NCBI RefSeq assembly: GCF_946479755.1
Contig: NZ_CAMLHC010000004.1
Coordinates: forward strand, 248,001 to 312,000
Reading direction: 5' to 3'
DNA length: 64,000 bases
Origin: an uncultured Chitinophaga sp.
Lineage (GTDB): Bacteria; Bacteroidota; Bacteroidia; Chitinophagales; Chitinophagaceae
In this document: positions 46,229 through 54,816 of the stretch, piece by piece
How the letters are laid out: every line of letters begins with the position of its first letter
Position numbering within the stretch: position 1 is the stretch's first letter
Translations under genes and position numbers: made by a program
Notes under the pieces: generated by a model
What the model was told of the DNA's origin: nothing
Database searches by the model: none
What the model saw: only the letters and a program-made list of their open reading frames with translations

Positions 46229-47725
46229 TTAGTCTTCTGCAGTCCAGGCCTGGGCCGCTCTGATTGCGCGTTTCCAGTCTTTACAAAGTTGTTGGCGTTG
46301 TGATGTTTCCATAGTTGGTTCGAAGGTGGCGTCTACTTTCCATTGGCGGGCGATAGACGGGATGCTGTCCCAGAACCCTACGGCCAGTCCGGCGAGGTAG
46401 GCAGCGCCCAGCGCGGTGGTTTCGGTGATGTGCGGGCGTACCACCTGCACCTGCAGCAGGTCTGACTGGAACTGCATGAGCAGGTTATTGCTGGTGGCGC
46501 CGCCATCGACGCGCAGTTCGCTGATAGGCATACCGGCGTCGCCTTCCATGGCTTTGAGCACGTCCATGGTCTGGAAGGCGATGCTGTCGAGCGCGGCACG
46601 GGCGATGTGGGCGGCGCTGGTGCCGCGGGTGATGCCCACCATGGTGCCGCGGGCGTGTTGGTTCCAGTAGGGGGCGCCCAGTCCGGCGAATGCCGGTACG
46701 AAATATACACCGTCGCTGTGAGGCACGGTAGCGGCCAGTTTTTCCACGTCGGCGGAGTGGCGGATGATACCGAGGCCGTCGCGCAGCCACTGCACTACGG
46801 CGCCGCCGATAAAGATACTGCCTTCCAGGGCATAGGTGGTTTTACCGTTGATCTGCCAGGCTACGGTGGTGAGCAGGTTGTTTTTGGACGGGATGGGTTT
46901 GTCACCGGTATTGAGTACCATAAAACAGCCGGTGCCATAGGTATTTTTCAGCATACCAGGTTCGGTGCACATTTGTCCGAACAGGGCGGCCTGCTGGTCG
47001 CCGGCGATGCCGGCAATAGGAATACGGTAGGGGGTGAGCGTTGCTTCCGAGTAGCCGTACACTTCGCTGGAAGGTTTTACTTCCGGCAGCATGGAGGCCG
47101 GGATACCGAAGAGGGAGAGCAGTTCATCATCCCATTTCATGTCGTGGATATTAAACAACAATGTGCGGGAGGCATTGCTCACATCGGTGATATGCAGCTG
47201 TCCGTTGGAGAAGTTCCAGGTGAGCCAGCTGTCTACCGTGCCGAACGCCAGTTCGCCGGCTTCCGCTTTTTCCCTGACGCCGGGCACATTGTCCAGTATC
47301 CATTTTATTTTGGTGGCGGAGAAGTAGGCGTCTATCCGCAGGCCTGTTTTGTCTTTGATGAGTTGTTCCTTACCTTCTTTGATAAGGCTGTCACAGTAGG
47401 CGGCGGTGCGCCGGTCCTGCCATACGATGGCGTGATGAACGGGTTTGCCGGTTTTACGGTCCCATACGATGGTGGTTTCCCGCTGGTTGGTGATACCGAT
47501 GGCAGCGATGTTATCGCCGGTAATGCGTGCTTTGAGCAGTACTTCTGCGGCCACGCTGGCCTGGGAGGTCCATATCTCCATGGCATCGTGTTCCACCCAT
47601 CCGGGCTGAGGGAATATCTGTTTGAATTCCTTTTGTGCAGTCGCTTTGATGCTGCCGTCGTGGTCGAAGATAATGGCGCGGGAGCTGGTGGTGCCCTGGT
47701 CCAGCGCAAGAATGTATTTCCCCAT
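46229..47725 (-). CDS. glpK: Glycerol kinase
   Basis: ATP-dependent phosphorylation of glycerol to glycerol 3-phosphate. From ATG 47725 the 498-residue length equals the family norm. Motifs are [10 protein letters not shown] (phosphate loop 1), the WQDRRT glycerol-binding segment, [15 protein letters not shown] and [18 protein letters not shown]. An in-frame start at 47800 would run through the upstream terminator, so it is rejected. No glpD (glycerol 3-phosphate dehydrogenase) gene is adjacent. Confidence 0.95.
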   Translation of the reverse strand: MGKYILALDQGTTSSRAIIFDHDGSIKATAQKEFKQIFPQPGWVEHDAMEIWTSQASVAAEVLLKARITGDNIAAIGITNQRETTIVWDRKTGKPVHHAIVWQDRRTAAYCDSLIKEGKEQLIKDKTGLRIDAYFSATKIKWILDNVPGVREKAEAGELAFGTVDSWLTWNFSNGQLHITDVSNASRTLLFNIHDMKWDDELLSLFGIPASMLPEVKPSSEVYGYSEATLTPYRIPIAGIAGDQQAALFGQMCTEPGMLKNTYGTGCFMVLNTGDKPIPSKNNLLTTVAWQINGKTTYALEGSIFIGGAVVQWLRDGLGIIRHSADVEKLAATVPHSDGVYFVPAFAGLGAPYWNQHARGTMVGITRGTSAAHIARAALDSIAFQTMDVLKAMEGDAGMPISELRVDGGATSNNLLMQFQSDLLQVQVVRPHITETTALGAAYLAGLAVGFWDSIPSIARQWKVDATFEPTMETSQRQQLCKDWKRAIRAAQAWTAED

Positions 47726-47756
47726 CCGGTTAATGGTTTTAGTGGTTAACAATTTA

Positions 47757-47793
47757 CAAAAAAAATCCCCGGCGCAAGAACTGCACCGGGGAT
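47757..47793 (-). terminator. Terminator of the fructose-6-phosphate aldolase/transaldolase gene
   Basis: Eight-bp stem ATCCCCGG and CCGGGGAT (47765-47772 with 47786-47793), followed on the minus strand by eight T residues. It separates this gene from glpK. Confidence 0.88.
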
Positions 47794-47819
47794 ACACCAT
47801 CTAAAAAATATCTTTGAAA

Positions 47820-48470
47820 TTACATTTTCTTGGCATCTTCCAGGAACTTGGCGAGACCGATGTCCGTTAACGGATGTTTCAGCAGGCCGAGGATGGAATC
47901 TAACGGGCAGGTACATACGTCAGCACCTACTTCCGCACATTTAACGATGTGGAGTGCGCTGCGGATGGAAGCTGCGAGGATCTCTGTTTTGTAGCCCTGC
48001 AGGCTGTAAATCTGCGCGATCTGTGCAATCAGTTCAACACCGTCCCAGTTGCTGTCATCAATGCGGCCGATGAAGGGAGATACGTAGGCAGCACCTGCTT
48101 TGGCAGCCAGGATCGCCTGACCGGCAGAGAACACCAGGGTGCAGTTGGTACGGATACCATTCTCAGAAAACCATTTGATGGCTTTTACGCCTTCTTTGAT
48201 CATCGGTACTTTCACCACGATGTTGGGGTGGATAGCGGCCAGTTTCTTTCCTTCTTCCACGATAGATTTGAAATCGGTAGAGAATACTTCCGCGCTCACG
48301 TCACCGTCTACGATTTCGCAGATGTCTGCATAATGTTTCAGGATAGCGGCTTCCCCTTTGATGCCTTCCTTGGCCATCAGCGACGGGTTAGTGGTTACAC
48401 CATCCAGCACGCCGAGATCATGAGCTTCTCTTATCTGATCGAGATTAGCTGTATCGATAAAGAATTTCAT
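47820..48470 (-). CDS. TalC/FSA-type transaldolase family protein
   Basis: A 216-residue TIM-barrel aldolase of the short transaldolase/fructose-6-phosphate aldolase type. The Schiff-base lysine is K87 in VVKVPMI, within the typical NIVVKVPMIKEGVKAIKW segment, and the TTNPSLMAKEG phosphate-binding start and SPFIGRIDD segment are intact. The family either moves dihydroxyacetone units between sugar phosphates or cleaves fructose 6-phosphate; sequence alone does not separate the two. It lies upstream of the glycerol genes but ends at its own terminator. Confidence 0.88.
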   Translation of the reverse strand: MKFFIDTANLDQIREAHDLGVLDGVTTNPSLMAKEGIKGEAAILKHYADICEIVDGDVSAEVFSTDFKSIVEEGKKLAAIHPNIVVKVPMIKEGVKAIKWFSENGIRTNCTLVFSAGQAILAAKAGAAYVSPFIGRIDDSNWDGVELIAQIAQIYSLQGYKTEILAASIRSALHIVKCAEVGADVCTCPLDSILGLLKHPLTDIGLAKFLEDAKKM

Positions 48471-48524
48471 ACTATTAAGAATTAGTTTGTAAGGACTCGA
48501 TTTGCGTCATTTGTGGAGTACACT

Positions 48525-48584
48525 GTCATTAGTGAAGAGGTGAGCAAATAGTAACCAGATGACTACTGACGAGCGACTAATGAC
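48525..48584. repeat. Short inverted repeat with 7-base periodicity upstream of the transaldolase gene
   Basis: GTCATTAGT (48525-48533) pairs with ACTAATGAC (48576-48584) across 42 bases. The right arm shows GAC at 48561, 48568, 48575 and 48582, exactly seven bases apart. It lies 54 bases upstream of the gene's start, between it and the SRP RNA. Confidence 0.5.
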
Positions 48585-48587
48585 CTT

Positions 48588-48601
48588 TAAAAAAGAAAAA
48601 A
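48588..48601 (-). terminator. T-run ending the SRP RNA
   Basis: On the minus strand TTTTTTCTTTTTT follows the closing stem of the SRP RNA, giving an intrinsic terminator built from the RNA's own terminal helix. Confidence 0.75.
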
Positions 48602-48696
48602 GGCAAGTTACTTATATCGCACCGCTTCAACCACCTACCCTTGCTACATTCCTGTCCTGGGGGAGTTCAGCAGGAGCTGGTCGTATAAGACTTGCC
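48602..48696 (-). ncRNA. ffs: Bacterial signal recognition particle RNA (small type)
   Basis: The minus-strand RNA of about 95 bases folds back on itself: GGCAAGU at the 5' end pairs with ACUUGCC at the 3' end, and CUUAUA with UAUAAG. The apical domain has the SRP core: AGGACA, the GGAA tetraloop, UGU, then AGCAAGG. The loop is closed by ACA-UGU pairs, and the conserved AGCA of the asymmetric loop binds Ffh. A T-rich run (48588-48601) follows as terminator. The promoter at 48702-48732 places the 5' end precisely. Its role is cotranslational targeting with Ffh and FtsY. Confidence 0.9.
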
Positions 48697-48701
48697 GGTT
48701 G

Positions 48702-48732
48702 CAAAGGTAATGCAATCCACTGAAAATCCAAA
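48702..48732 (-). promoter_or_regulatory. SRP RNA promoter, TTTG - 19 - TACCTTTG
   Basis: On the minus strand TTTG at 48732-48729 and TACCTTTG at 48709-48702 are separated by 19 bases, the full Bacteroidota consensus. Its distance to the RNA's 5' helix (about 5 bases) calibrates start sites for other promoters in the window. Confidence 0.85.
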
Positions 48733-48931
48733 TTTTATAAAAGAAATCTCAAAAAAAATGTTGGATCAGCTCCCTGGCGATGTGATTTTCTGTTTAAAAA
48801 ATCAACTAAATATGTATTCACTTCATTTGTTATACTTGAATTTTTATGTATCTTGTTGACGTTTTAATCCCCGGCAGTAAGCTGAACATGTGACAGCCGC
48901 TGTCTTATCTTTCATTCAAAACTATATTCTT

Positions 48932-49363
48932 ATGGACAACGCCAGTAGTGCGGCCGTTCTCGCCCTAATGCTCCCCTTTATTATCTTCGGGCTTGCGCTC
49001 GCCGTCTTCTCGATTATCTGTATGTGGAAAGTATACAGGAAAGCGGGTTTTGAAGGCTGGGAGTCTATCATTCCCATCTACAGCACGATCATCCTGCTGA
49101 GAATCATCGGCAAACCATGGTGGTGGCTGCTGCTGTTCTGTATTCCTGTCGTGAACATTATTTTCGCGATCATGGCAATGGACCTGCTCAGCAAAAGTTT
49201 TGGAAAAGGCACGGGCTTTACCCTCGGACTGATCTTCCTGAACTTCATCTTCCTGGCTATCCTGGCATTCGACCGTACCATCGTATACCAGGGCCCGGCA
49301 GGCGATCCCAACGCTCCCCGGCCGCAACAGGACATCAACACAATTGGAAAAAACCTCGTTTAA
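48932..49363 (+). CDS. DUF5684-like small membrane protein
   Basis: A 143-residue protein from ATG 48932 with about three hydrophobic helices (12-38, 55-90, 98-115) and the pattern WKVYRKAGFEGWESIIPIYS, then GKPWWWLLLFCIPVVNIIF, typical of the DUF5684 family (signal-peptidase-neighbouring small membrane proteins). The C-terminal tail is hydrophilic and proline-rich. An earlier in-frame GTG at 48890 adds residues unlike the family. It is followed 27 bases later by an RDD gene. Function unknown. Confidence 0.72.
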   Translation: MDNASSAAVLALMLPFIIFGLALAVFSIICMWKVYRKAGFEGWESIIPIYSTIILLRIIGKPWWWLLLFCIPVVNIIFAIMAMDLLSKSFGKGTGFTLGLIFLNFIFLAILAFDRTIVYQGPAGDPNAPRPQQDINTIGKNLV

Positions 49364-49390
49364 TTTTTTAACCGCTTTATATTTTAACCT

Positions 49391-49816
49391 ATGGATACAA
49401 TTAACCAAAACAAAAGTTCCGACCTGCTCTCCGACCTGCAGGAAACCGCTAACCTGGAGCACGCCTCCAAAGGCCAGCGTTTTGCTAATCTGCTTATCGA
49501 CGGCATCATTGTGGGCGTAGCCCAGAACATCCTTGCCGCGGTACTGACACTCGGGCTTATGGAATCTATTTTGCTCAGCCTGGTCATCAACCTCGCTTAT
49601 TACACCGTTATGGAAGGCTTTGCCGGCGGTCGTACCGTTGGCAAAATGGTTACCGGTACGCACGTAGTGAGCACTAACGGTGAACCGCTGACCACCGGCC
49701 GTATCATGCTCCGCACCGTTTGCAGATGGGTGCCTTTCGAACCTTTCAGCATGCTGTTTGGTGATGCTCCCTGGCATGACACCTGGACGGATACCGCTGT
49801 AGTAAAAGGCAAATAA
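49391..49816 (+). CDS. RDD family membrane protein
   Basis: A 141-residue protein with the RDD domain of two to three membrane helices. The motif starts KGQRFANLLIDGIIVGVAQNI (R...D in the first helix) and continues with EGFAGGRTVGKMVTGTHVVSTNGEPLTTGRIMLRTVCRWVPFEP, the conserved GRTxGK segment. RDD proteins are proposed transport or Na+/H+ antiport factors, with little functional proof. The gene belongs with the DUF5684 gene on the same strand and ends at a strong terminator. Confidence 0.85.
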   Translation: MDTINQNKSSDLLSDLQETANLEHASKGQRFANLLIDGIIVGVAQNILAAVLTLGLMESILLSLVINLAYYTVMEGFAGGRTVGKMVTGTHVVSTNGEPLTTGRIMLRTVCRWVPFEPFSMLFGDAPWHDTWTDTAVVKGK

Positions 49817-49841
49817 GTCTGCACGAAAATTTTTCTTTAAA

Positions 49842-49880
49842 AACAGGAAGGCCGAAGCAATCTGCTTCGGCCTTCCTGTT
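49842..49880. terminator. Eighteen-bp bidirectional terminator between the two RDD genes
   Basis: Perfect stem of 18 bp (49842-49859 with 49863-49880), loop of three bases, flanked by A and T runs. Confidence 0.92.
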
Positions 49881-49894
49881 ACTTATCATGTATG

Positions 49895-50638
49895 TCAGTT
49901 GTCGCGTGTGGTGTAGTAGTTGTAATCATTCAATACCGTTTCCAGGAAATTGGTATTGGGCAATTCGGATTCAATATGAAGCACCTCCTTTACGCGAAAC
50001 GCCACCTTGGCCGCCAGCACCTCATCACCGGCCTTTAACGCTTTGTCAAGCAAGTCTTTCACCTTGTTCATGTCCCTGTCAGATAACCGCATGATCTGCG
50101 GAAACTGCGGCTGGTAGTCGGAGGCAGACATATCCCGGAAAATAGTTTCTTCAATGCTGCCCTTACGTTTGGTATTGATCACAATAGTGCCGGCCACCAG
50201 GTCGCCCAGGCGCTGACTGTAGGGCGTGCGGGCCATGACTATAATTGGCATGATTACCGGAATAAAGAACAGCCCTGCCATGAGCGGGGATTCTATCATC
50301 CGGAATATCCACCGGATCAGGTGCTGGCTCGCGGTAGGCTGGTTGCCCGTCAGGCTCACCGCTTTTATATGTAATATCTTTTTGCCGGGAGAATAACCAC
50401 CCATGATGATCTCTGTGACCAGGAAATACAACATGACAGGTACCATCGCTACCAATATAACCAGTACCATCCGGGCATCGCTGTTTATCTGAAAGGTGGA
50501 AATCACCATAAACGCCGCCAGGACATATACCCCGCGGATTGCGAAATCAATGAGCCACGCCAGAAAACGCGTCATCGCCTCCGCCGTTTCAAATTCGAGG
50601 TCAATGTTGAAGGAAGTTGGTATTTTTATGTTGCTCAT
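49895..50638 (-). CDS. RDD family protein, divergent from the SpoIIM gene
   Basis: A 247-residue protein starting MSNIKIPTSFNIDLEFETAEAM. The RDD helix motif RFLAWLIDFAIRGVYV and the GGYSPGKKILHIKAVSLTG segment occupy residues 25-150. A soluble C-terminal part contains KVKDLLDKALKAGDEVLAAKVAFRVKEVL, a helical region. The ATG at 50638 is chosen over an upstream in-frame TTG that lies inside the promoter box. The divergent position to SpoIIM suggests it belongs to the MoxR module. Function unknown. Confidence 0.83.
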   Translation of the reverse strand: MSNIKIPTSFNIDLEFETAEAMTRFLAWLIDFAIRGVYVLAAFMVISTFQINSDARMVLVILVAMVPVMLYFLVTEIIMGGYSPGKKILHIKAVSLTGNQPTASQHLIRWIFRMIESPLMAGLFFIPVIMPIIVMARTPYSQRLGDLVAGTIVINTKRKGSIEETIFRDMSASDYQPQFPQIMRLSDRDMNKVKDLLDKALKAGDEVLAAKVAFRVKEVLHIESELPNTNFLETVLNDYNYYTTRDN

Positions 50639-50641
50639 ACT

Positions 50642-50689
50642 CAAATTTACATATTAGTTTATATATTGTTAAACGATTTAGTATGTTTG
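50642..50689. promoter_or_regulatory. Back-to-back promoters for the RDD and SpoIIM operons
   Basis: Minus-strand TAAATTTG at 50649-50642 lies three bases before the RDD ATG. Plus-strand TATGTTTG at 50682-50689 lies 61 bases before the SpoIIM ATG. The two boxes are 32 bases apart, so their upstream elements overlap and expression may be coordinated. Confidence 0.6.
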
Positions 50690-50750
50690 CCCGATACTCC
50701 CCTTGTGCTGTAGGAAGATATCCGGATTTTAAATGGGAATTTGACTCACT

Positions 50751-51752
50751 ATGAGAGAATCATTGTTTATCAAGAAAAATTTGCCCCGCTGGAAACAAAT
50801 CCAGGAGGAGCCAACCGAGGACCCCGACGAAATGGCGGAAAGATTTGTTTCCTTGCTGGATGATCTCTCTTATGCCAAAACATTTTATAGCTTCAGTAAA
50901 GTCACCCGATATATCAACGGACTGGCGGCCGGTATTTACCAGCGTATCTACCAGAACCGCAAAGAAGAAGTAGGCCGTTTTCAGTTGTTCTTCCGGTATG
51001 AGCTGCCACTGTTGTTCCGCCAGTATCACCGGCTGCTGTTGTTTACCCTCTGCTTTTTCCTGCTGTTCTGTATTATCGGCGCTTTTTCATCCGCACATGA
51101 TGAAACCTTTGTCAGAGGTTTTTTGGGAGATGAATATGTGAATATGACGGAACGGAACATTGCCAACAATGATCCATTTGGCGTATATAAGCAAGGCAAT
51201 CCGCTGCTGATGTTCCTGCAGATAGCTGTCAACAATATACGGGTATCCCTGATGTGCTACGTGGGCGGTATTTTCCTGGGCGCGGGTTCCCTGTACCTGT
51301 TGCTGCACAACGGTATTATGCTCGGCGTATTCCAGTATATCTTCTTTTCCCATGGCCTCGGCTTCAAATCCATACTGGTGATCTGGATACACGGAACGCT
51401 GGAGATTTCCAGCATCGTTATCTCCGGTTGTGCCGGTATTATTCTCGGAAAAAGCCTGTTGTTCCCCGGCACACGCAAGCGGCTGGACTCCCTGCGCAAA
51501 GGCGCGAAAGACGGTATCAAAACCATGGTGACGCTGATTCCCGTTTTCCTGGTGGCGGCATTCCTTGAAGGCTTTGTTACCCGGTACACAGAAATGCCGC
51601 TGTGGCTTAGTCTTTTTATACTCGCCGCCTCGCTGTTGTTCATGGTCGGTTACTTTGTCATATACCCGATCCGTTTACACCGTCAGGGATATCGTTTAAG
51701 CGAGGCCGGCAAAGTGATCGTCCCGATGCCCGGTCCAAAGCAGTTAAGTTAA
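50751..51752 (+). CDS. Stage II sporulation protein M-like (SpoIIM family) membrane protein
   Basis: A 333-residue protein with a soluble N-terminus (1-95, containing MRESLFIKKNLPRWKQIQEE typical of the family) and five or more membrane helices after 105. The SpoIIM domain spans about 155-300, with the glycine-rich GGIFLGAGSLYLLLHNGIMLG segment and the GTLEISSIVISGCAGIILG helix. In spore formers SpoIIM helps septal wall hydrolysis; here no sporulation occurs and the role is unknown. It opens the operon SpoIIM-DUF4129-DUF4350-MoxR-DUF58. Confidence 0.86.
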   Translation: MRESLFIKKNLPRWKQIQEEPTEDPDEMAERFVSLLDDLSYAKTFYSFSKVTRYINGLAAGIYQRIYQNRKEEVGRFQLFFRYELPLLFRQYHRLLLFTLCFFLLFCIIGAFSSAHDETFVRGFLGDEYVNMTERNIANNDPFGVYKQGNPLLMFLQIAVNNIRVSLMCYVGGIFLGAGSLYLLLHNGIMLGVFQYIFFSHGLGFKSILVIWIHGTLEISSIVISGCAGIILGKSLLFPGTRKRLDSLRKGAKDGIKTMVTLIPVFLVAAFLEGFVTRYTEMPLWLSLFILAASLLFMVGYFVIYPIRLHRQGYRLSEAGKVIVPMPGPKQLS

Positions 51753-51753
51753 T

Positions 51754-52599
51754 ATGATGAGAAGAGTTTGCAGAAAATATGGTCAGCGACTGCTGTTGTT
51801 ATGCCTGCTGAGTGTACCGCTGACAGCGATCAGCCAGGATACGCTGCCTCCGTCAGCAGAAGAGCCGCCGCCGCAGGCGCCGGTGGAAGCCGTGCCGGCA
51901 ATGCCTGTGGAAGAAGATGCTGCCATGGAAACAACACCGGTACAAACCAGCCCTCTTGTAGATGAATACGGAAACGAAATAGAACTGCCTCCCTTTGATA
52001 AACGGGCGGTAGACGCCGGCGTTGTCGAGAAGCTGAAGGCAGATAAAAACATGCAGTACCGCGACAAGCCCATTGAAAAAGCCAACAGCAAAAGCAATGA
52101 ACGGTTTGCCGCTTTTATGGCGATGGTGCTCTATGTCCTCTGGAAGTTCAGCTGGGTGATCCTCGTGCTGCTGCTGGCGGGCCTCGGTTACCTCTTGTAC
52201 CGTTTTATGAAAACCAATGGCCTGAGTGTCTTCCGGAAACCAAAACTGATCGATGGCCTGGAGGAAATACAGGAAGAAGACCTGCAGAGCGCAGGAGAGT
52301 ACGAACAAAAAATCCGTGTCGCCATCGCTGCCGGAGAAATCAGGCAGGCTGTCCGCTGGTGGTACCTGTACACGCTCTTTCAGCTGGCCAGCCGACAGCT
52401 GATCACACCCGGAAGGGAAAAAACCAACAACGATTATCTCCGCAGCATGCGGAATACACCTTACTATAAAACGTTTTCCACATTAACACTGGATTATGAA
52501 TACATCTGGTACGGTGGATTTGATATCAGTGAAGATAACTTCAGGACCATGGACCAGCAGTTCAGGGATTTTAATCACCAATTAGGCAAAGCTTCGTGA
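51754..52599 (+). CDS. DUF4129-like membrane protein
   Basis: A 281-residue single-pass protein. Signal peptide (cleavage near AISQ), a Pro/Glu-rich periplasmic stretch (about 30-75), a helix at about 128-150 (FSWVILVLLLAGLGYLLYRF), then a cytoplasmic helical domain with AIAAGEIRQAVRWWYLYTLFQL and NDYLRSMRN, which fits the DUF4129 pattern. One base separates it from the SpoIIM stop, and its 3' end overlaps the next gene by 4 bases. Function unknown; probably a membrane partner of the MoxR ATPase. Confidence 0.75.
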   Translation: MMRRVCRKYGQRLLLLCLLSVPLTAISQDTLPPSAEEPPPQAPVEAVPAMPVEEDAAMETTPVQTSPLVDEYGNEIELPPFDKRAVDAGVVEKLKADKNMQYRDKPIEKANSKSNERFAAFMAMVLYVLWKFSWVILVLLLAGLGYLLYRFMKTNGLSVFRKPKLIDGLEEIQEEDLQSAGEYEQKIRVAIAAGEIRQAVRWWYLYTLFQLASRQLITPGREKTNNDYLRSMRNTPYYKTFSTLTLDYEYIWYGGFDISEDNFRTMDQQFRDFNHQLGKAS

Positions 52600-53825
52600 A
52601 AAACAGGATCACCTATATCATCATCGGCGTTGTATTGCTGTTGCTAATACTGCTGGCTATCGTCGGCAGAAAGGGCTCCCTGGGCGATGACAAGCTGTCC
52701 ACCAGGATGGATAAATCATCTTTCTCCAGCAAAGATAAAAAAGCAGGCGGCGCTTACGTGGCATTCAAAATATTACCGGAACTATTTATCCGCCATTCCA
52801 TACAGGTGGTGACCAAACCTTTCGCCACCACTTATGCCAAGGAACCGGAACTGCGTTATTCGGGCAACAACTACATCCTGGTGGCCAACGACCTGTTCAC
52901 CACAGAGAAAGACGTTGAAGCTATGATGGAGTATGTAGCCATCGGCAACTACCTGTTTCTGAGCGTTAACAAAATCGATCCGTTGCTGGCGAAGCAACTG
53001 AAATGTGAGGTGATGGCGGGTTCCAACTATCAGCCCGGTGTCTCTAATAAAGTGCAGCAGTATAAAGATGAAACAGTGCCGCTGGATACGGGCTACAGTT
53101 ATAACGGGATGATTGCTGCCAGTCATTTCTCTGCTATCGACAGCGCCTATACGAAAGTGCTGGGCTCCAATTTTAAAGGCAAACCCAATTTTATCCGGGT
53201 GGTGCATGGGCGCGGCTGCTTTTTTATTTCGCTGAACCCTTACACTTTCACCAACTACTTCCTGCTGGAAAAAAATAATATCGCAGCACTGGAAACACAG
53301 ATGTCCTATATGCCGGATAATGCATCCAATATTTACTGGGACGATTTTTACAGTCACCAGTACAGCGCACAGTCGGGCGACTTCAGCGAGTGGCAAGTGC
53401 TGATGCGTTATCCTTCCATGCGGTGGGCTTTATGGCTCGCCGTATTACTGCTGCTGCTGTATGTGCTCTTCGAAGGGAAAAGAAGGCAGCGTATCATCCC
53501 GGAGAAACCCGTGCTGGCCAACAATTCCCTTGAATTTGTGGATGCCATCGGACAGTTGTATTACCAGCAGCATAACAACTTCAACCTGGCACATAAAATG
53601 ACGCTGCATCTGCTGGAGTATATTCGTACCCGTTATTACCTGAATACCAACCATCTGAACGCGCAGTTCATCGAAGCATTGTCGAAAAAAGCCGCTATGC
53701 CGGAAAATGAAATACGGGAACTGATCGATATGATTCATAACATACAGCTGGCCGGCACAGTGAGCGACGAACAACTGCAACATTTTTATCAACGCATTCA
53801 ACATTTTTATTTAAATACGAAATAA
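52596..53825 (+). CDS. DUF4350 domain protein
   Basis: A 409-residue protein with an N-terminal helix (about 6-23), an extracytoplasmic domain, a second helix (about 278-298, WALWLAVLLLLLYVLFEG) and a cytoplasmic helical tail. The region AYVAFKILPELFIRHSIQVV to LFTTEKDVEAMMEYVAIGNYLFLS is the DUF4350 (GATase-like) segment. The start ATG (GTG-like overlap ATGA) is firm. Its stop TAA overlaps the MoxR ATG by one base, as in TAATG, indicating translational coupling. Confidence 0.82.
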   Translation: MKNRITYIIIGVVLLLLILLAIVGRKGSLGDDKLSTRMDKSSFSSKDKKAGGAYVAFKILPELFIRHSIQVVTKPFATTYAKEPELRYSGNNYILVANDLFTTEKDVEAMMEYVAIGNYLFLSVNKIDPLLAKQLKCEVMAGSNYQPGVSNKVQQYKDETVPLDTGYSYNGMIAASHFSAIDSAYTKVLGSNFKGKPNFIRVVHGRGCFFISLNPYTFTNYFLLEKNNIAALETQMSYMPDNASNIYWDDFYSHQYSAQSGDFSEWQVLMRYPSMRWALWLAVLLLLLYVLFEGKRRQRIIPEKPVLANNSLEFVDAIGQLYYQQHNNFNLAHKMTLHLLEYIRTRYYLNTNHLNAQFIEALSKKAAMPENEIRELIDMIHNIQLAGTVSDEQLQHFYQRIQHFYLNTK

Positions 53826-54805
53826 TGGATATCAATACCTTTCAACCCAGGACTGATTTTACCACCCTGCATGAAGGCGTGGAAGCTATCAGAGCACAGA
53901 TTGGTCAAGTAATTGTGGGACAGCACCAGATGGTGGACCTGCTGATAGCGGGCCTGCTCACACAAGGGCATGTACTGATTGAAGGGGTGCCGGGCGTGGC
54001 TAAAACACTGACTGCTAAATTGCTGGCACAGTGCATCGACGCTGATTTCTCCAGGATACAGTTTACCCCCGACCTGATGCCGGCGGATGTGCTGGGCACG
54101 TCTGTATTTAATCCCCAGACACGGGAGTTTGAATACAAAAAAGGACCTGTTTTCAGCAACCTCGTGTTGATAGATGAAATTAACCGCGCCCCGGCCAAAA
54201 CACAGTCGGCGCTTTTTGAGGTGATGGAAGAAAGACAGATCACCAACGATGGAACGACTTATCAGCTGGACCGTCCGTTTATGGTGATTGCCACCCAGAA
54301 CCCGATAGAACAGGAAGGTACCTACCGTTTGCCCGAAGCGCAGCTGGACCGCTTTCTTTTTAAAGTGGAAGTGAAGTATCCCGACCTGAAAGAGGAAGTG
54401 GCGGTGCTGCAAAGCGTGCAGCGGCTGAACGGCGCCACTGACCTGTCTAAAGTAGTGGCCAAAGTGGTGACTGCCACGCAGGTGATCGAGTTCCAGAACC
54501 TGGTACGCCAGGTGAGAATCGAAGAGAAACTGTTGCACTATATCGCGTCTATTATCCAGGAAACCCGCATGAATGCGTCCCTGTACCTGGGTGCTTCACC
54601 GCGTGCGTCCATTGCGGTGATGAACTGTGCCAAAGCCATGGCGGCCATGCGCAACCGCGACTTTGTTGTGCCCGATGATATCGTGGAAATGATCCCGCAT
54701 GTGCTGCGTCATCGTATTATGCTGACACCGGAAAAAGAAATGGAAGGTATCCGCACCGATGATGTGATCGCACAGATTATCAAGATGGTAGAGGTTCCCA
54801 GATAA
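53825..54805 (+). CDS. MoxR family AAA+ ATPase
   Basis: A 326-residue ATPase. Walker A is GVPGVAKT (54-61) and Walker B is LVLIDEINRAP. Sensor 1 follows in MVIATQNPIEQEGTY, and the sensor 2/arginine segment lies at YRLPEAQLDRFLF. The C-terminal helical lid includes LGASPRASIAVMNCAKAMAAM. MoxR ATPases act with VWA-type partners as chaperones or metal-cofactor insertion factors. Here the partner is the DUF58 protein 11 bases downstream. One base overlaps the DUF4350 gene. The substrate is unknown. Confidence 0.95.
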   Translation: MDINTFQPRTDFTTLHEGVEAIRAQIGQVIVGQHQMVDLLIAGLLTQGHVLIEGVPGVAKTLTAKLLAQCIDADFSRIQFTPDLMPADVLGTSVFNPQTREFEYKKGPVFSNLVLIDEINRAPAKTQSALFEVMEERQITNDGTTYQLDRPFMVIATQNPIEQEGTYRLPEAQLDRFLFKVEVKYPDLKEEVAVLQSVQRLNGATDLSKVVAKVVTATQVIEFQNLVRQVRIEEKLLHYIASIIQETRMNASLYLGASPRASIAVMNCAKAMAAMRNRDFVVPDDIVEMIPHVLRHRIMLTPEKEMEGIRTDDVIAQIIKMVEVPR

Positions 54806-54816
54806 GCTGATTATAT

